A DNA stretch of 64,000 nt, taken from contig NZ_SRIC01000011.1 in the NCBI RefSeq assembly GCF_004684775.1, forward strand, positions 1 to 64,000, in the 5' to 3' direction. The first letter of the stretch is position 1. Every line of letters starts with the position of its first letter. The stretch comes from Streptomyces sp. MZ04. GTDB taxonomy: Bacteria; Actinomycetota; Actinomycetes; Streptomycetales; Streptomycetaceae. Shown one piece after another: positions 1 through 8,342 of this stretch. A program made the position numbers and the translations under genes. The notes under the pieces were generated by a model. The model was given only the letters and a program-made list of their open reading frames with translations. It had not been told where the DNA came from and ran no database searches.

Positions 1-157
1 CCCCCATACGTCCCCCTGTCCCCACGCGTGACTCCTGCCCCTCATCGTGTCATCGCCCACTCTTGCTGGCGCCGGCCGCCGATGTCGTGGCACCGTTCCC
101 GGGCAGAAGGGACGGCACCCCCTGCCCCACGCGGCACTTTTGACCCGCCTTGGGCGC

Positions 158-182
158 ATTGTCCGTACAGACCGCGGACAAT
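158..182. promoter_or_regulatory. Inverted repeat upstream of the sigma-CAP gene
   Basis: ATTGTCCG at 158-165 and CGGACAAT at 175-182 form perfect 8-bp arms around a 9-bp spacer, about 97 bases before the chosen start of the sigma-CAP gene. The spacing and symmetry suit an operator for a dimeric regulator. The bound protein is unknown. Confidence 0.4.
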
Positions 183-279
183 CTTCCGCTGTCCCCTCAG
201 GTTTCTGTTATCGGGGCGGAGACCAGGGATCTCCCCTTCTGTCGGAGGAGACAGGTCCCAGGACAGAGAGTGGACAAGC

Positions 280-1860
280 GTGAGCAGTGAACGTGAAGTC
301 GCGATGATCATGGCGGCACGGGCGGGCGACGAGCAGGCGCAGGACGAGCTCGTCGCCGAGTACCTGCCGCTGGTCTACAACATCGTCGGCCGGGCCCTGA
401 ACGGCCACGCGGACGTGGACGACGTGGTGCAGGAGACCATGCTCCGCGTGCTCGGCGGCCTGGAGGGACTGCGCACCCCGGAGAGTTTCCGCAGCTGGCT
501 CGTGGCCATCACGATGAATCAGATACGCGGTCACTGGCGCGGGCGCGGGGCCGAGCCGATACCGGCGGGCGGCGGCCTCGCCGACGCGTACGACGTGGTC
601 GACCCCGGCGCCGACTTCGTCGACCTGACCATCGTCCGCCTCGGGCTCTCCGGCCAGCGCCGCGAGACCGCCGAGGCCACCCGCTGGCTGGATGAGGACG
701 ACCGCGCGCTGCTCTCCCTGTGGTGGCTGGAGTCCGCGGGCGAGCTCTCCCGGGTCGAGGTCGCCGCCGCGCTCGAGCAGACGCCGCAGCACACGGCGGT
801 ACGGGTGCAGCGGATGAAGGCCCAGCTGGAGACGGCCCGCGTGGTGGTGCGCGCCCTGTCGGCCGATCCGCGCTGTGTCCAGCTGGAGCAGATAGCCCAC
901 GGCTGGGACGGCATGCCCTCCGCCCTCTGGCGCAAGCGGCTCGCCCGGCACGCCCGCGACTGCGCGGCCTGCGCGAGCCATTGGTCGAACCTGGTGCCTG
1001 CGGAGCGGCTCCTCATCGCCCTCGGTCTGGTCCCGGTGGCGGCGGCGCTCGCGGACCGGGTGATGGCACCGGGCCTCGTCACGGTGGCGAACGCCCACGC
1101 GACCCCCGCGGCCGCCCCGTCGGCCCGCGGCCGGGCCCGCCTGGAGCGGGCCAGACGCCGCCGCCGCAACGCGACCGTGGCGGCCGCTGCCGCCGCCCTG
1201 TTGATCGGCGGTGGTACGGCCTACGTCCTCGCCGCTCCGGAGTCGGATGAGACCTCGCCCTCCACCGCGGCGGCCACGGAGTCCCCCACGAGCGCCTCGC
1301 CCTCCAAGAGCCCGAGCAAGTCGCCAAAGCCCTCCGCGTCCCCGAGCAAGACCAAGGCCAAGCCCAAGCCCAAGCCCAAGCCGAGCAAGACGAAGGCGAA
1401 GCCATCGCCCACCCCCACCAAGGCCGAGCCCAAGCCGACGCCGACGAAGACCGCCGCCCCGCCGCCGGCCACGCCCAGCGGCGTCGCCGACCAGGTGATC
1501 GAGCTGGTCAACACCGAGCGCTCCAAGGCGGGTTGCGGCCCCGTCACCTCCAACGCCAAGCTCGCCACGGCGGCCACCAACCACTCCGCCGACATGGCCG
1601 CCCGCGACTACTTCGACCACACGAACCCCGACGGCAAGGACCCCGGCGACCGCATCACCGCGGCCGGCTACCGCTGGAGCACCTACGGCGAGAACATCGC
1701 ACGCGGCCAGCAGACCCCGGCCTCGGTGATGGACTCCTGGATGAACAGCGAGGGCCACCGCGCCAACATCCTCAACTGCTCCTTCAAGGAACTCGGCGTG
1801 GGCATCCACAACGGCTCCGGCGGCCCCTGGTGGACGCAGGCGTTCGGCGCGGCGCTCTGA
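280..1860 (+). CDS. ECF-type sigma factor fused through a membrane anchor to an extracellular CAP (SCP/PR-1) domain
   Basis: This 526-residue fusion appears to join transcription control to a surface domain. Residues about 10-90 carry sigma region 2 (DVDDVVQETMLRVLGGL, then FRSWLVAITMNQIR) and about 140-190 carry region 4. At 223-230 there is an HxxxCxxC motif (HARDCAAC), the zinc-finger signature of anti-sigma domains. One membrane helix follows at about 296-318, then a Ser/Pro/Lys linker of roughly 80 residues, then a CAP domain from about 400 to the end with the conserved HTNPDG, YGENIA and GHRANIL motifs. The GTG at 280 gives a protein beginning with the sigma domain; an upstream extension to 28 is open but looks non-coding. 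GGAGGAG at 244-250 is too far away to be its ribosome site, so the start is uncertain. The anti-sigma-like finger within the same chain suggests self-restraint at the membrane (inference). Confidence 0.8.
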   Translation: MSSEREVAMIMAARAGDEQAQDELVAEYLPLVYNIVGRALNGHADVDDVVQETMLRVLGGLEGLRTPESFRSWLVAITMNQIRGHWRGRGAEPIPAGGGLADAYDVVDPGADFVDLTIVRLGLSGQRRETAEATRWLDEDDRALLSLWWLESAGELSRVEVAAALEQTPQHTAVRVQRMKAQLETARVVVRALSADPRCVQLEQIAHGWDGMPSALWRKRLARHARDCAACASHWSNLVPAERLLIALGLVPVAAALADRVMAPGLVTVANAHATPAAAPSARGRARLERARRRRRNATVAAAAAALLIGGGTAYVLAAPESDETSPSTAAATESPTSASPSKSPSKSPKPSASPSKTKAKPKPKPKPSKTKAKPSPTPTKAEPKPTPTKTAAPPPATPSGVADQVIELVNTERSKAGCGPVTSNAKLATAATNHSADMAARDYFDHTNPDGKDPGDRITAAGYRWSTYGENIARGQQTPASVMDSWMNSEGHRANILNCSFKELGVGIHNGSGGPWWTQAFGAAL

Positions 1861-1892
1861 CGCCGGCTCTGACTCTGGCTCTCCGGCTCAGC

Positions 1893-2345
1893 TCACTGTG
1901 CGGAGACCTTGTGGACGGAAGTGTCGTCGGGGTCAAGACGTCGCCCGTCCGCGGACAGCACTTCCAGTGCGCGCAGGCGATTTCCCTCCCGGCGGTCGAC
2001 CAACTCTGAGTGCGGTTCACCGGGGGCGAAGAAGTTCTGTTCGCCCCACTGTCGCAGGGCCACGATGACGGGGAAGAGCGCCTTGCCCTTCGGGGTCAGT
2101 ACGTACTCGCGGTAGGCGCTGCCGTCCGACGCGGGGACGGATTCGAGGACACCGCCCGCGACCAGGGTGCGCAGCCGCGCGGTGAGGATGTTCTTCGCCA
2201 CGCCCAGGCTGCGCTGGAACTCCCCGAAGCGCCGGCTGCCGTCGAAGGCGTCCCGCACGATCAGCAGGGACCACCAGTCGCCGATCGCGTCCACCGACCG
2301 GGCGACGGGACATTCGCTGTCGTCGAAGCGCGTCCTGGTCACCAT
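1893..2345 (-). CDS. HxlR-family winged-helix transcriptional regulator
   Basis: A 150-residue protein with the HxlR signature: CPVARSVDAIGDWWSLLIVRDA near the N-terminus, a winged helix (FGEFQRSLGVAKNILTARLRTL) and the wing region EYVLTPKGKALFPVI. The ATG at 2345 is preferred because GAGGGG sits four bases before it; the ATG 18 bases further upstream has no ribosome site and lies inside a dyad. It is divergent from the MFS exporter at 2466, with operator-like repeats between them, so it probably controls that exporter and itself. HxlR proteins often respond to redox, aldehyde or electrophile stress; the single N-terminal Cys is in the place used by such sensors. Confidence 0.85.
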   Translation of the reverse strand: MVTRTRFDDSECPVARSVDAIGDWWSLLIVRDAFDGSRRFGEFQRSLGVAKNILTARLRTLVAGGVLESVPASDGSAYREYVLTPKGKALFPVIVALRQWGEQNFFAPGEPHSELVDRREGNRLRALEVLSADGRRLDPDDTSVHKVSAQ

Positions 2346-2360
2346 GGCGCCCCTCACTCT

Positions 2361-2415
2361 CATGTTGGTTGCAACATGCTACCAAGCAGGGCTACTGTCG
2401 CCGCCACTGGTAGCA
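2361..2415. promoter_or_regulatory. Operator cluster between the divergent hxlR and MFS genes
   Basis: CATGTT (2361-2366) and AACATG (2373-2378) form a perfect dyad. Overlapping it, TGGTTGCA (2366-2373) and TGCTACCA (2377-2384) form a 19-bp dyad with one mismatch. A further half-site, TGGTAGCA, lies at 2408-2415. This is the expected arrangement for autoregulation by the divergent HxlR protein. Confidence 0.5.
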
Positions 2416-2465
2416 AGATGAAACCAGATACGCGGAGAAGTACCGAGGAGCGCGGAGGAGTGCTG

Positions 2466-3677
2466 ATGCCCGGCAACTGTGAGGCTGTGCCACGACGGAG
2501 TGCCGTTTTCGTCCTGTCCCGTGGCGTCGTCATCCTGTTCGCCGTCGCCTGCGGGGCAGCGGTGGCCAACGTCTACTTCGCCCAGCCGCTCCTGGTGACC
2601 ATGGGCCACGACCTCGCCATGAGCCCGGCACTTGTCGGCAGCGTGGTCACCTTCACGCACCTCGGCTACGGCCTCGGCCTCTTCTTCCTCGTACCGCTGG
2701 GCGACATGGCCGACCGCAGACGGCTCATCGTCGCCCAACTCCTGTTCCTGGTAGCGGCGTTGGTCGTGGTGGCCGTCGCCCCCACGGCGGCGGTCCTGCT
2801 CGCGGGCATGGCCGCCACGGGACTTCTCGCGGTCGTCACGCAGACGCTGGTGGCCTTCGCGGCATCACTGGCACCCGCCGCCGGGCGCGGACGCGTCGTC
2901 GGTCTGGTCACCAGCGGCGTGGTCATCGGCATCCTGCTCGCCCGCACCGCGTCCGGACTCCTCGCCGATCTCGCCGGATGGCGCTCCGTCTACCTCGCGT
3001 CGGCGTTACTCACCGCCCTGCTCGCCCTGGTGCTGCACCGAGTGCTGCCGCGCCACGGCACCCCGACGCCCACGACCCTGCGCTACGGACAGCTCCTGCG
3101 CTCCACGGTCACCCTCTTCGCCCGGGAACGACTCCTGCGGATCCGGGCCCTGTTCGGGCTGCTGATCTTCGCCGCGTTCAGCACCTTGTGGAGCAGCGTC
3201 GCGCTGCCGCTCAGCGAGGCCCCGTACTCCCTGTCCCACAGTGCGATCGGCGCACTGGGTCTGATCGGCGTCGTCGGCGCGCTGGCCGCGACCGTGGCGG
3301 GCCGCCTGAACGACCGCGGGCTCTCCGGCCGGACCACCGGCATCGCACTTGCCCTGCTCGCCGCGTCGTGGCTGCCCTTGGCCTTCACCCGCAGCTCGCT
3401 CTGGGCCCTGGCCGTCGGGGTGGTCCTTCTCGACCTCGCCGTGCAGGCAGTCCATGTCACCAACCAGACCTTGATCTACGCGCTGCACCCCGCTGCGGGC
3501 AGCCGACTGATCGGCGGATACATGGTCTTCTACTCGATCGGCAGCGCCACCGGCGCCATCGCCGCGACCTCCCTCTACACGGTGGCCGGCTGGGGCGCCG
3601 TCTGCGCACTCGGGGCCACGTTCAGCTGCCTCGGGCTCCTGCTGTGGGCGTTCACCCGAGACAGCACCCGCCGGTAA
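2466..3677 (+). CDS. MFS drug/metabolite exporter (12 TM)
   Basis: A 403-residue major facilitator. Residue 30 onward reads GAAVANVYFAQPLLVTMG, a common start in the bacterial DHA1-like group, followed by the cytoplasmic loop motif GDMADRRRLI (motif A) between TM2 and TM3. About twelve hydrophobic segments are visible. The ATG at 2466 follows GGAGGAG at 2454-2460; a GTG at 2460 is also in frame. A leucine codon at 3006-3008 is TTA, rare in this background and dependent on the bldA tRNA in Streptomyces, so translation may be developmentally gated. It is divergent from the HxlR regulator and probably its target; the substrate cannot be read from sequence. Confidence 0.8.
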   Translation: MPGNCEAVPRRSAVFVLSRGVVILFAVACGAAVANVYFAQPLLVTMGHDLAMSPALVGSVVTFTHLGYGLGLFFLVPLGDMADRRRLIVAQLLFLVAALVVVAVAPTAAVLLAGMAATGLLAVVTQTLVAFAASLAPAAGRGRVVGLVTSGVVIGILLARTASGLLADLAGWRSVYLASALLTALLALVLHRVLPRHGTPTPTTLRYGQLLRSTVTLFARERLLRIRALFGLLIFAAFSTLWSSVALPLSEAPYSLSHSAIGALGLIGVVGALAATVAGRLNDRGLSGRTTGIALALLAASWLPLAFTRSSLWALAVGVVLLDLAVQAVHVTNQTLIYALHPAAGSRLIGGYMVFYSIGSATGAIAATSLYTVAGWGAVCALGATFSCLGLLLWAFTRDSTRR

Positions 3678-3751
3678 CGTGTGCCCAGCTCATCGGACGG
3701 GCTCCCGGGGAAAGGTTGTGGCACGGCTTGAACTGCGCTAGGTCGACGATG

Positions 3752-3880
3752 GCCGCGAGCCGCGAGCCGCGAGCCGCGAGCCGCGAGCCGCGAGCCGCGA
3801 GCCGCGAGCCGCGAGCCGCGAGCCGCGAGCCGCGAGCCGCGAGCCGCGAGCCGCGAGCCGCGAGCCGCGAGCCGCGAGCC
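3752..3880. repeat. Heptanucleotide tandem array (GCCGCGA)x18
   Basis: About 18.4 perfect head-to-tail copies of GCCGCGA lie between the MFS stop and the next gene's start. A 7-nt unit shifts reading frame with each copy gained or lost. The array is open in several frames on both strands but shows no sign of being translated. Confidence 0.95.
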
Positions 3881-3917
3881 GGTCGGGCGGTTCGGGCGGT
3901 TCGGGCGGTTCGGCGTC
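3881..3917. repeat. Nonanucleotide repeat (GGTTCGGGC)
   Basis: Directly after the 7-nt array, GGTTCGGGC-type units repeat about four times with the first and last degenerate. It ends some 17 bases before the ATG at 3934 and occupies the place where a leader and ribosome site would be. Confidence 0.85.
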
Positions 3918-3933
3918 GCCCCTCGGGGCGGGC

Positions 3934-5658
3934 ATGAACGCCGGAGGGCCCCTGCGCGTCCCCGTCGGTCACGACGCCGACCGCTGGACCACCTTCCGCG
4001 GTGAGAAGACCCTGGTCGTAGCGGCTCGCACGGTGACGTCGACCGTGCGGGTCCTTGAGTGTCTGCCGGTCCTGCTGCGCGGCGACAGCCGGGTGAGTGT
4101 CGTCTTCGCGTACGACGGCACATCCGCCTTCAACGACGGAGTCCTCGATCTGCTGCACGACGCCGGCTGCCGGGTCATGCCGTGGGATCAGCTCAGCCGG
4201 ATCACACCCGACCTGATCGTCTCCGCGAGCGAGAACATCGACGTGCCGGACGGCGCGTGCCCGGTCCTGGTCCTCCCGCACGGCATCGGCTTCCAGAAGT
4301 TCGTGCCGGACTCCCGCTCGGCACGGGACCGCCTCTCCGGTGTCGTACCGGACAGGCTGCTCGAGGCGGGCCGGGCCTGGCTGGCCCTCTCGCATCCGGC
4401 CCAGGAGGAGCAACTGATCGCCGCCCATCCGAAGGCCGCGGGCCGCACCCTGCTCGTGGGTGACCCGGTCTACGACGAACTGCGCGCGGGCGCGGGGCAA
4501 GCCGCCGCGTACCGACGCGCCCTGGGCCTGCGCGACGACCAGCACCTGGTGGTGCTCAGCTCGACCTGGGGCCGCACCTCGCTGCTCGGCCGGGCGCCCG
4601 AACTCCCGGCTCGGCTGCTCGCCGCGCTGCCCTGCGACGAGTACCGGGTGGCCGCGATCGTCCACCCCAATGTGTGGGCGGCGCACGGTAGTTGGCAGAT
4701 CCGGAACGTGCAGGCGGCCGCCCTGGAGGCGGGCCTGCTGCTGGTTCCGCCGGTGGGCGCGTGGCAGTCGGTGCTCGTCGCGGCATCGGCGGTGGTCGGC
4801 GATCACGGCTCGGTGACTATGTACGGGGCGGCGCTGGGCAAGCCCGTGCTGCTCGGCGCGTTCGGCGACGACTCCGTACCGGGCACGGCGATCGCCGAAC
4901 TCGGCCGTGCCGCGCCCCGGCTCGACCCGCAAGGCGATCTGCTCGCCCAACTGACCCACGCCCTCCGAACACCCGCCCCACAGCGACACGCCTCCGTGGC
5001 CGACCAGGCCTTCGCCGAGCCGGGTCTCGCGCTCGCCCGGCTGCGTACGGCGGTGTACCGGCTGATGGAGCTGCCGGAGCCGCGAACCGCACCGCCCGCC
5101 CCGTCGCCGCCACCTCGCCCCGAACCGGCGGCCGACGTCGTCACGTCCTGGACGGTGACCACATCGGTGATCCGGGACCAGGATCCCGCAGCCGTCGTCG
5201 TACGACGCCATCCGGCCGCAGTCGGCGACACGGCGGGCGAAGAGCCGGACACGTTCACGCACTTGGCCTGCGACGACACCGAGCGGGACACGCGACTGAC
5301 CGAGAGCGCGTCGGTACTGCTGCGCCGCGCCCCGGCAGCAACGGCCGCCGACGCGATCCGCTGGGCGCGGGACACCCTCGCCCGCTTCCCCGGCGCGCTG
5401 CTCGCCGCGACGGCGCTGCCCGGCGGCGGTTGTCTGGCCGGGCTGCGGGACGGCCGTCTCGTGGAGGCGTCGGTGACGGGTCCACCGTCCGGCCCCGGCC
5501 TCGCGGCCACGGCCGTCTACACCTGCCTGCGCGCGGAACTCCCCCTGGCGGACACCATCGTGACACTGCGGATCGGCGACGCACGCGGGGAGGACGTCGC
5601 ACTCCGCGTGCGACCACAACCGACGACCGGGCCCTTTGGCCAACCCGCCCCGCCCTAG
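3934..5658 (+). CDS. GT-B-fold-like protein of unknown function (CDP-glycerol transferase-like core)
   Basis: A 574-residue soluble protein. Residues about 20-370 look like a two-Rossmann GT-B fold: strands VVAARTVTSTVRVLE, a central PHGIGFQKFVPD, then VVLSSTWG and VVGDHGSVTMYGAALGKPVLL, resembling the nucleotide-phosphate loop of CDP-glycerol glycerophosphotransferases and UDP-GlcNAc epimerases. Residues about 375-410 are a Pro-rich linker, followed by a roughly 160-residue domain I do not recognise. Similar Streptomyces proteins are, as I recall, sometimes misnamed translation initiation factor 2; nothing supports that here. The stop codon (TAG, 5656-5658) lies inside the terminal repeat of an inserted element, so the C-terminus may have been altered. 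The upstream repeats leave only a weak ribosome site. Confidence 0.65.
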   Translation: MNAGGPLRVPVGHDADRWTTFRGEKTLVVAARTVTSTVRVLECLPVLLRGDSRVSVVFAYDGTSAFNDGVLDLLHDAGCRVMPWDQLSRITPDLIVSASENIDVPDGACPVLVLPHGIGFQKFVPDSRSARDRLSGVVPDRLLEAGRAWLALSHPAQEEQLIAAHPKAAGRTLLVGDPVYDELRAGAGQAAAYRRALGLRDDQHLVVLSSTWGRTSLLGRAPELPARLLAALPCDEYRVAAIVHPNVWAAHGSWQIRNVQAAALEAGLLLVPPVGAWQSVLVAASAVVGDHGSVTMYGAALGKPVLLGAFGDDSVPGTAIAELGRAAPRLDPQGDLLAQLTHALRTPAPQRHASVADQAFAEPGLALARLRTAVYRLMELPEPRTAPPAPSPPPRPEPAADVVTSWTVTTSVIRDQDPAAVVVRRHPAAVGDTAGEEPDTFTHLACDDTERDTRLTESASVLLRRAPAATAADAIRWARDTLARFPGALLAATALPGGGCLAGLRDGRLVEASVTGPPSGPGLAATAVYTCLRAELPLADTIVTLRIGDARGEDVALRVRPQPTTGPFGQPAPP

Positions 5659-5880
5659 GGCCTGTCCGATGGGTCAGGCCGGCCTTCGCGCCGGGCGCCG
5701 ATTCACCAGGGCCGAGCGGGCCCTCGTGCAGCTGCAAGGCGGAGGAGGGCGACAACGCGGAGCGTCGGCAACCGACGACAACGCCGGAGGCGGCACCTCC
5801 CTGCTCGAGCGAAGCCGAGAGCTTGGGGGAGCGCATGCCAGGGCCCGCGACCCCGGCAGGACCCATCGGACAGGCCCTAG
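5655..5880. mobile_element. 226-bp MITE-like element with 21-bp perfect inverted ends starting in CTAG
   Basis: The ends 5655-5675 and 5860-5880 are perfect inverted copies: CTAGGGCCTGTCCGATGGGT plus one more base. The outer CTAG may be target duplication or part of the repeat. The interior carries no convincing gene. The left end provides the stop codon of the upstream gene, and the right end lies 92 bases before the stop of the convergent NTPase gene. With no transposase it would have to be mobilised in trans. The CTAG edge is shared with the element at 14186-14660. The remaining 5881-5971 holds nothing I can identify. Confidence 0.75.
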
Positions 5881-5971
5881 CCTCCACCGCACGCCAAACA
5901 TCCCGCTCAGCGGAGGCGGCGACAACCGGGGCGCCTCGACTGCGCCGCCCGCCCCTCGCCTCCACCACACA

Positions 5972-8209
5972 TCACGCGTCCCCCTCACCCGGCATCCGTC
6001 CGAGCCACCGCCTCAACTCCTCTGCCTCCGGGTTGCCTTCCGACTCGTAGATCTCCGCGGCCCTCAGGACCAGAGCGCGGCGGCCCGCCGCGTCTTCATC
6101 CCCGGCCTCCAGGATCTTGGCCACCGCCACCCTCGCCTCGGCCTCGTAGTGGAACGCCTCCAGTGCGCGCAGGGACTCCGCCGCGCCCTTCAGGGCCGTG
6201 ATCGCCTCGTCGGTCCTGCCGCTTCGTTCGTGCGCCGTGCCCAGGGCGATCAGGACGCGCGCCGCCATCCTCGGGTCGTCGCAGGCCGTCAGCGCCCGGT
6301 GCGCCTCCCGCAGTGTCTCCAGCGCGTCGGCGAGATCGCCGTGGGCGTCCTGTGCGCGGCCCAGGAAGTACGTCGCTATGGCCGCGCCCCGCATCTCCCG
6401 TCCCTGGACGTTGAGTTCGAGGGACTTCCGGTACGCCGCCATGGCCCGGGGCAGATCGGTGCGCTCCCAGACGCGTCCGGCGAACTCCAGGGCGGAGGCG
6501 TGCACCACGGGGTGCCCCGACACCTCGGCGCAGGCCACGGCCTTCTCCAGTTCGACGCGGGCCGCCTCGTGCTCGCCGAGGCTCATCAGCGGGCGGGAGA
6601 GCAGGCTGCGCAGCCTCGCCTCGGCCGCCGGGACCGGCGTGGGGTCCGCCACCGCTGCCGCCACACCCAGCTCCAGGGACTCCTTCCACGCGGCGAGGTG
6701 CCGGTGGTGGAGGAACAGCACCGTGAACGCCTCCGACAGTTGCCACACCTGCGTGAACAGGCCCTCGTCGAAGGCCGTGCGCAGCACCTCGAGGATGTTG
6801 GGGTGTTCGGCCTCCAGCCAGTCCAGCGGGGCGGGCGCGCCGTCGTCGGCGGCGGCGGCGGCGAAGGGATCGGGTGCGTCGGACAGCAGTTCCGTGAGAT
6901 CGGCGATGCGCAGCCTGTCGGCTCTCACGGCCCGGTCGGCGAACGCGGTCAGGGCGAGGTAGTGCGTCACCATGCGCTCGACCGCCGCGCGCAGCGTTCC
7001 CCGCGTCTCCTCCTGCGCGGCGCGCTCGCGGGCATGCAGGCGTACGAGATCGTGGAAGCGGTAGCGGTCGTCCTCTGTCATGTCCAGGAGCCGCACCTCC
7101 TCCAGGGCATCGAGGAGGGAGCGGGCTGTGTCCGTGCCGAGCCCGGCCGTGGCAGCCGCGGCCCCCGCGTCGAACGACCCTCCCGGCAGGCAGGACGCGA
7201 GCCGGTACATCCGGGACGCCTCCGGCGACAGCTCCCGGTACGTGAGATCGAACACCGCGGTCACGGAACGCTCCTTCCCCACGGCCATCCCCGCCAACCG
7301 GCCGCTCTCATCCGCCAGTTCGCGGGCGAGGCGGGTCATGGTCAGCCGCCGCCCGGCGACCAGCCGGGCGGCGAGCACACTGAGCGCCTCGGGGAGACCC
7401 GCACACAGCTCGACCAGGTGCCGGGCCGCCTCCTCCTCGGCCGTCACGGCCTCGTCGCCGCACAGTTCGGCCAGCAACTCCAAGCCGCTGGTGTGGCCGA
7501 AGGGTTCCACGGGCAGCAATCTGGCCCCGGAGACGGCGAGTTCACCGAGGCGGGCGTGACTGGTGGCCAGCACGACGCTGCCCGGCCCCTTGGGGATCAG
7601 CGACCGCACCTGTGCCGGGTGGCTGACGTTCTCGAAGACCATCAGTAACCGGCGCGGCGCCGAATGCGACCGGAACAGCGCGACGCGGTCCTCGTACGAC
7701 GCGGGAATGTACGACTCCCCGATCCCGATCGACAGCAGGCACTTGCGCGCGGCCTCGGACACGTCGCTGCCGCCCGAAGGCCCGCCCAGCGAGGCGAAGT
7801 CGACGTAGATCTGCCCGTCGGGGAAGAGCGCGCGACCCTGCTCGGCCGCCCAGTGGCAGACCATCGATGTCTTGCCGACCCCGCGCAGGCCGTAGAGGAG
7901 CCCGAGACCGACGCGGTCCCGCGTCCGCTCCGTGCGTCCCGTGCCGAACCAGCCGTCGAGTCGTGCGATGTCGTCCCGCCGATTGACGAAACTCCCCAGC
8001 ACGGGCGGGACTTGGTCCGGCCTGATGTGCGGTCCGGGAGCCTGCGCCTGCTGGACGTTGAAGGTGATGCCGCCGTGCACCTGCCCCGCCTGGACGACGG
8101 GCCCGTGCACGATTCCGGACAGGTCGTTGTGCGTGTGCATCTCCAGAGGCTCCGGCGGCCCGTTCGGCGCTTCGGGCTCTTCTGGTCCTTCGGGCTCTTC
8201 GCTCGCCAT
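5972..8209 (-). CDS. NLR-like STAND NTPase with TPR repeats and an N-terminal amyloid-type signalling motif
   Basis: A 745-residue signal-transduction NTPase. Residues about 28-50 hold SGIVHGPVVQAGQVHGG, a Gly-rich motif with a Q-A-G core resembling RHIM-like bacterial amyloid signalling motifs found on NLR-type proteins. An NB-ARC-like ATPase follows: entry sequence GSFVNRRDDIARLDGWF, Walker A GLRGVGKT at 107-114, Walker B RRLLMVFE near 187-194, then a winged-helix part. From about 500 to 720 there are helical TPR-type repeats. The AfsR/SARP DNA-binding N-terminus is absent, so this is not a classical SARP regulator. ATG 8209 is chosen over one 42 bases upstream because GGGGGAG lies 6 bases before it. 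The effector partner, normally a protein with the same short motif, is not seen in this window. Confidence 0.8.
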   Translation of the reverse strand: MASEEPEGPEEPEAPNGPPEPLEMHTHNDLSGIVHGPVVQAGQVHGGITFNVQQAQAPGPHIRPDQVPPVLGSFVNRRDDIARLDGWFGTGRTERTRDRVGLGLLYGLRGVGKTSMVCHWAAEQGRALFPDGQIYVDFASLGGPSGGSDVSEAARKCLLSIGIGESYIPASYEDRVALFRSHSAPRRLLMVFENVSHPAQVRSLIPKGPGSVVLATSHARLGELAVSGARLLPVEPFGHTSGLELLAELCGDEAVTAEEEAARHLVELCAGLPEALSVLAARLVAGRRLTMTRLARELADESGRLAGMAVGKERSVTAVFDLTYRELSPEASRMYRLASCLPGGSFDAGAAAATAGLGTDTARSLLDALEEVRLLDMTEDDRYRFHDLVRLHARERAAQEETRGTLRAAVERMVTHYLALTAFADRAVRADRLRIADLTELLSDAPDPFAAAAADDGAPAPLDWLEAEHPNILEVLRTAFDEGLFTQVWQLSEAFTVLFLHHRHLAAWKESLELGVAAAVADPTPVPAAEARLRSLLSRPLMSLGEHEAARVELEKAVACAEVSGHPVVHASALEFAGRVWERTDLPRAMAAYRKSLELNVQGREMRGAAIATYFLGRAQDAHGDLADALETLREAHRALTACDDPRMAARVLIALGTAHERSGRTDEAITALKGAAESLRALEAFHYEAEARVAVAKILEAGDEDAAGRRALVLRAAEIYESEGNPEAEELRRWLGRMPGEGDA

Positions 8210-8342
8210 CCAGAACTCCCCCTCGCTCCGCGCTCGGGGCACCTTCCCCAAGCATCACTGGTGCCACCGTAGAGAGCGATCTTCGTCCTGGCGAGGAGGC
8301 CCCGGACTGACCCCGTGCGGCGCGGATCAGTAGGTTGATGCC

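Noticed and set aside
208-1809. Long minus-strand frame opposite the sigma-CAP gene
   Set aside because: Gly/Arg-rich antisense translation with no domain; the plus-strand frame has clear sigma and CAP motifs.
3752-3917. Possible CRISPR array
   Set aside because: The repeats are 7 and 9 bases long and directly adjacent with no unique spacers; no cas genes are present.
3652-5643. 663-codon minus-strand frame over the GT-B-like gene and the 7-nt repeats
   Set aside because: Its translation is low-complexity and without motifs, while the plus strand gives a structured protein with good codon use.
5972-8209. SARP/AfsR-type pathway regulator
   Set aside because: The N-terminal DNA-binding and BTAD parts are missing; only ATPase and TPR parts with a short amyloid-like motif are present.
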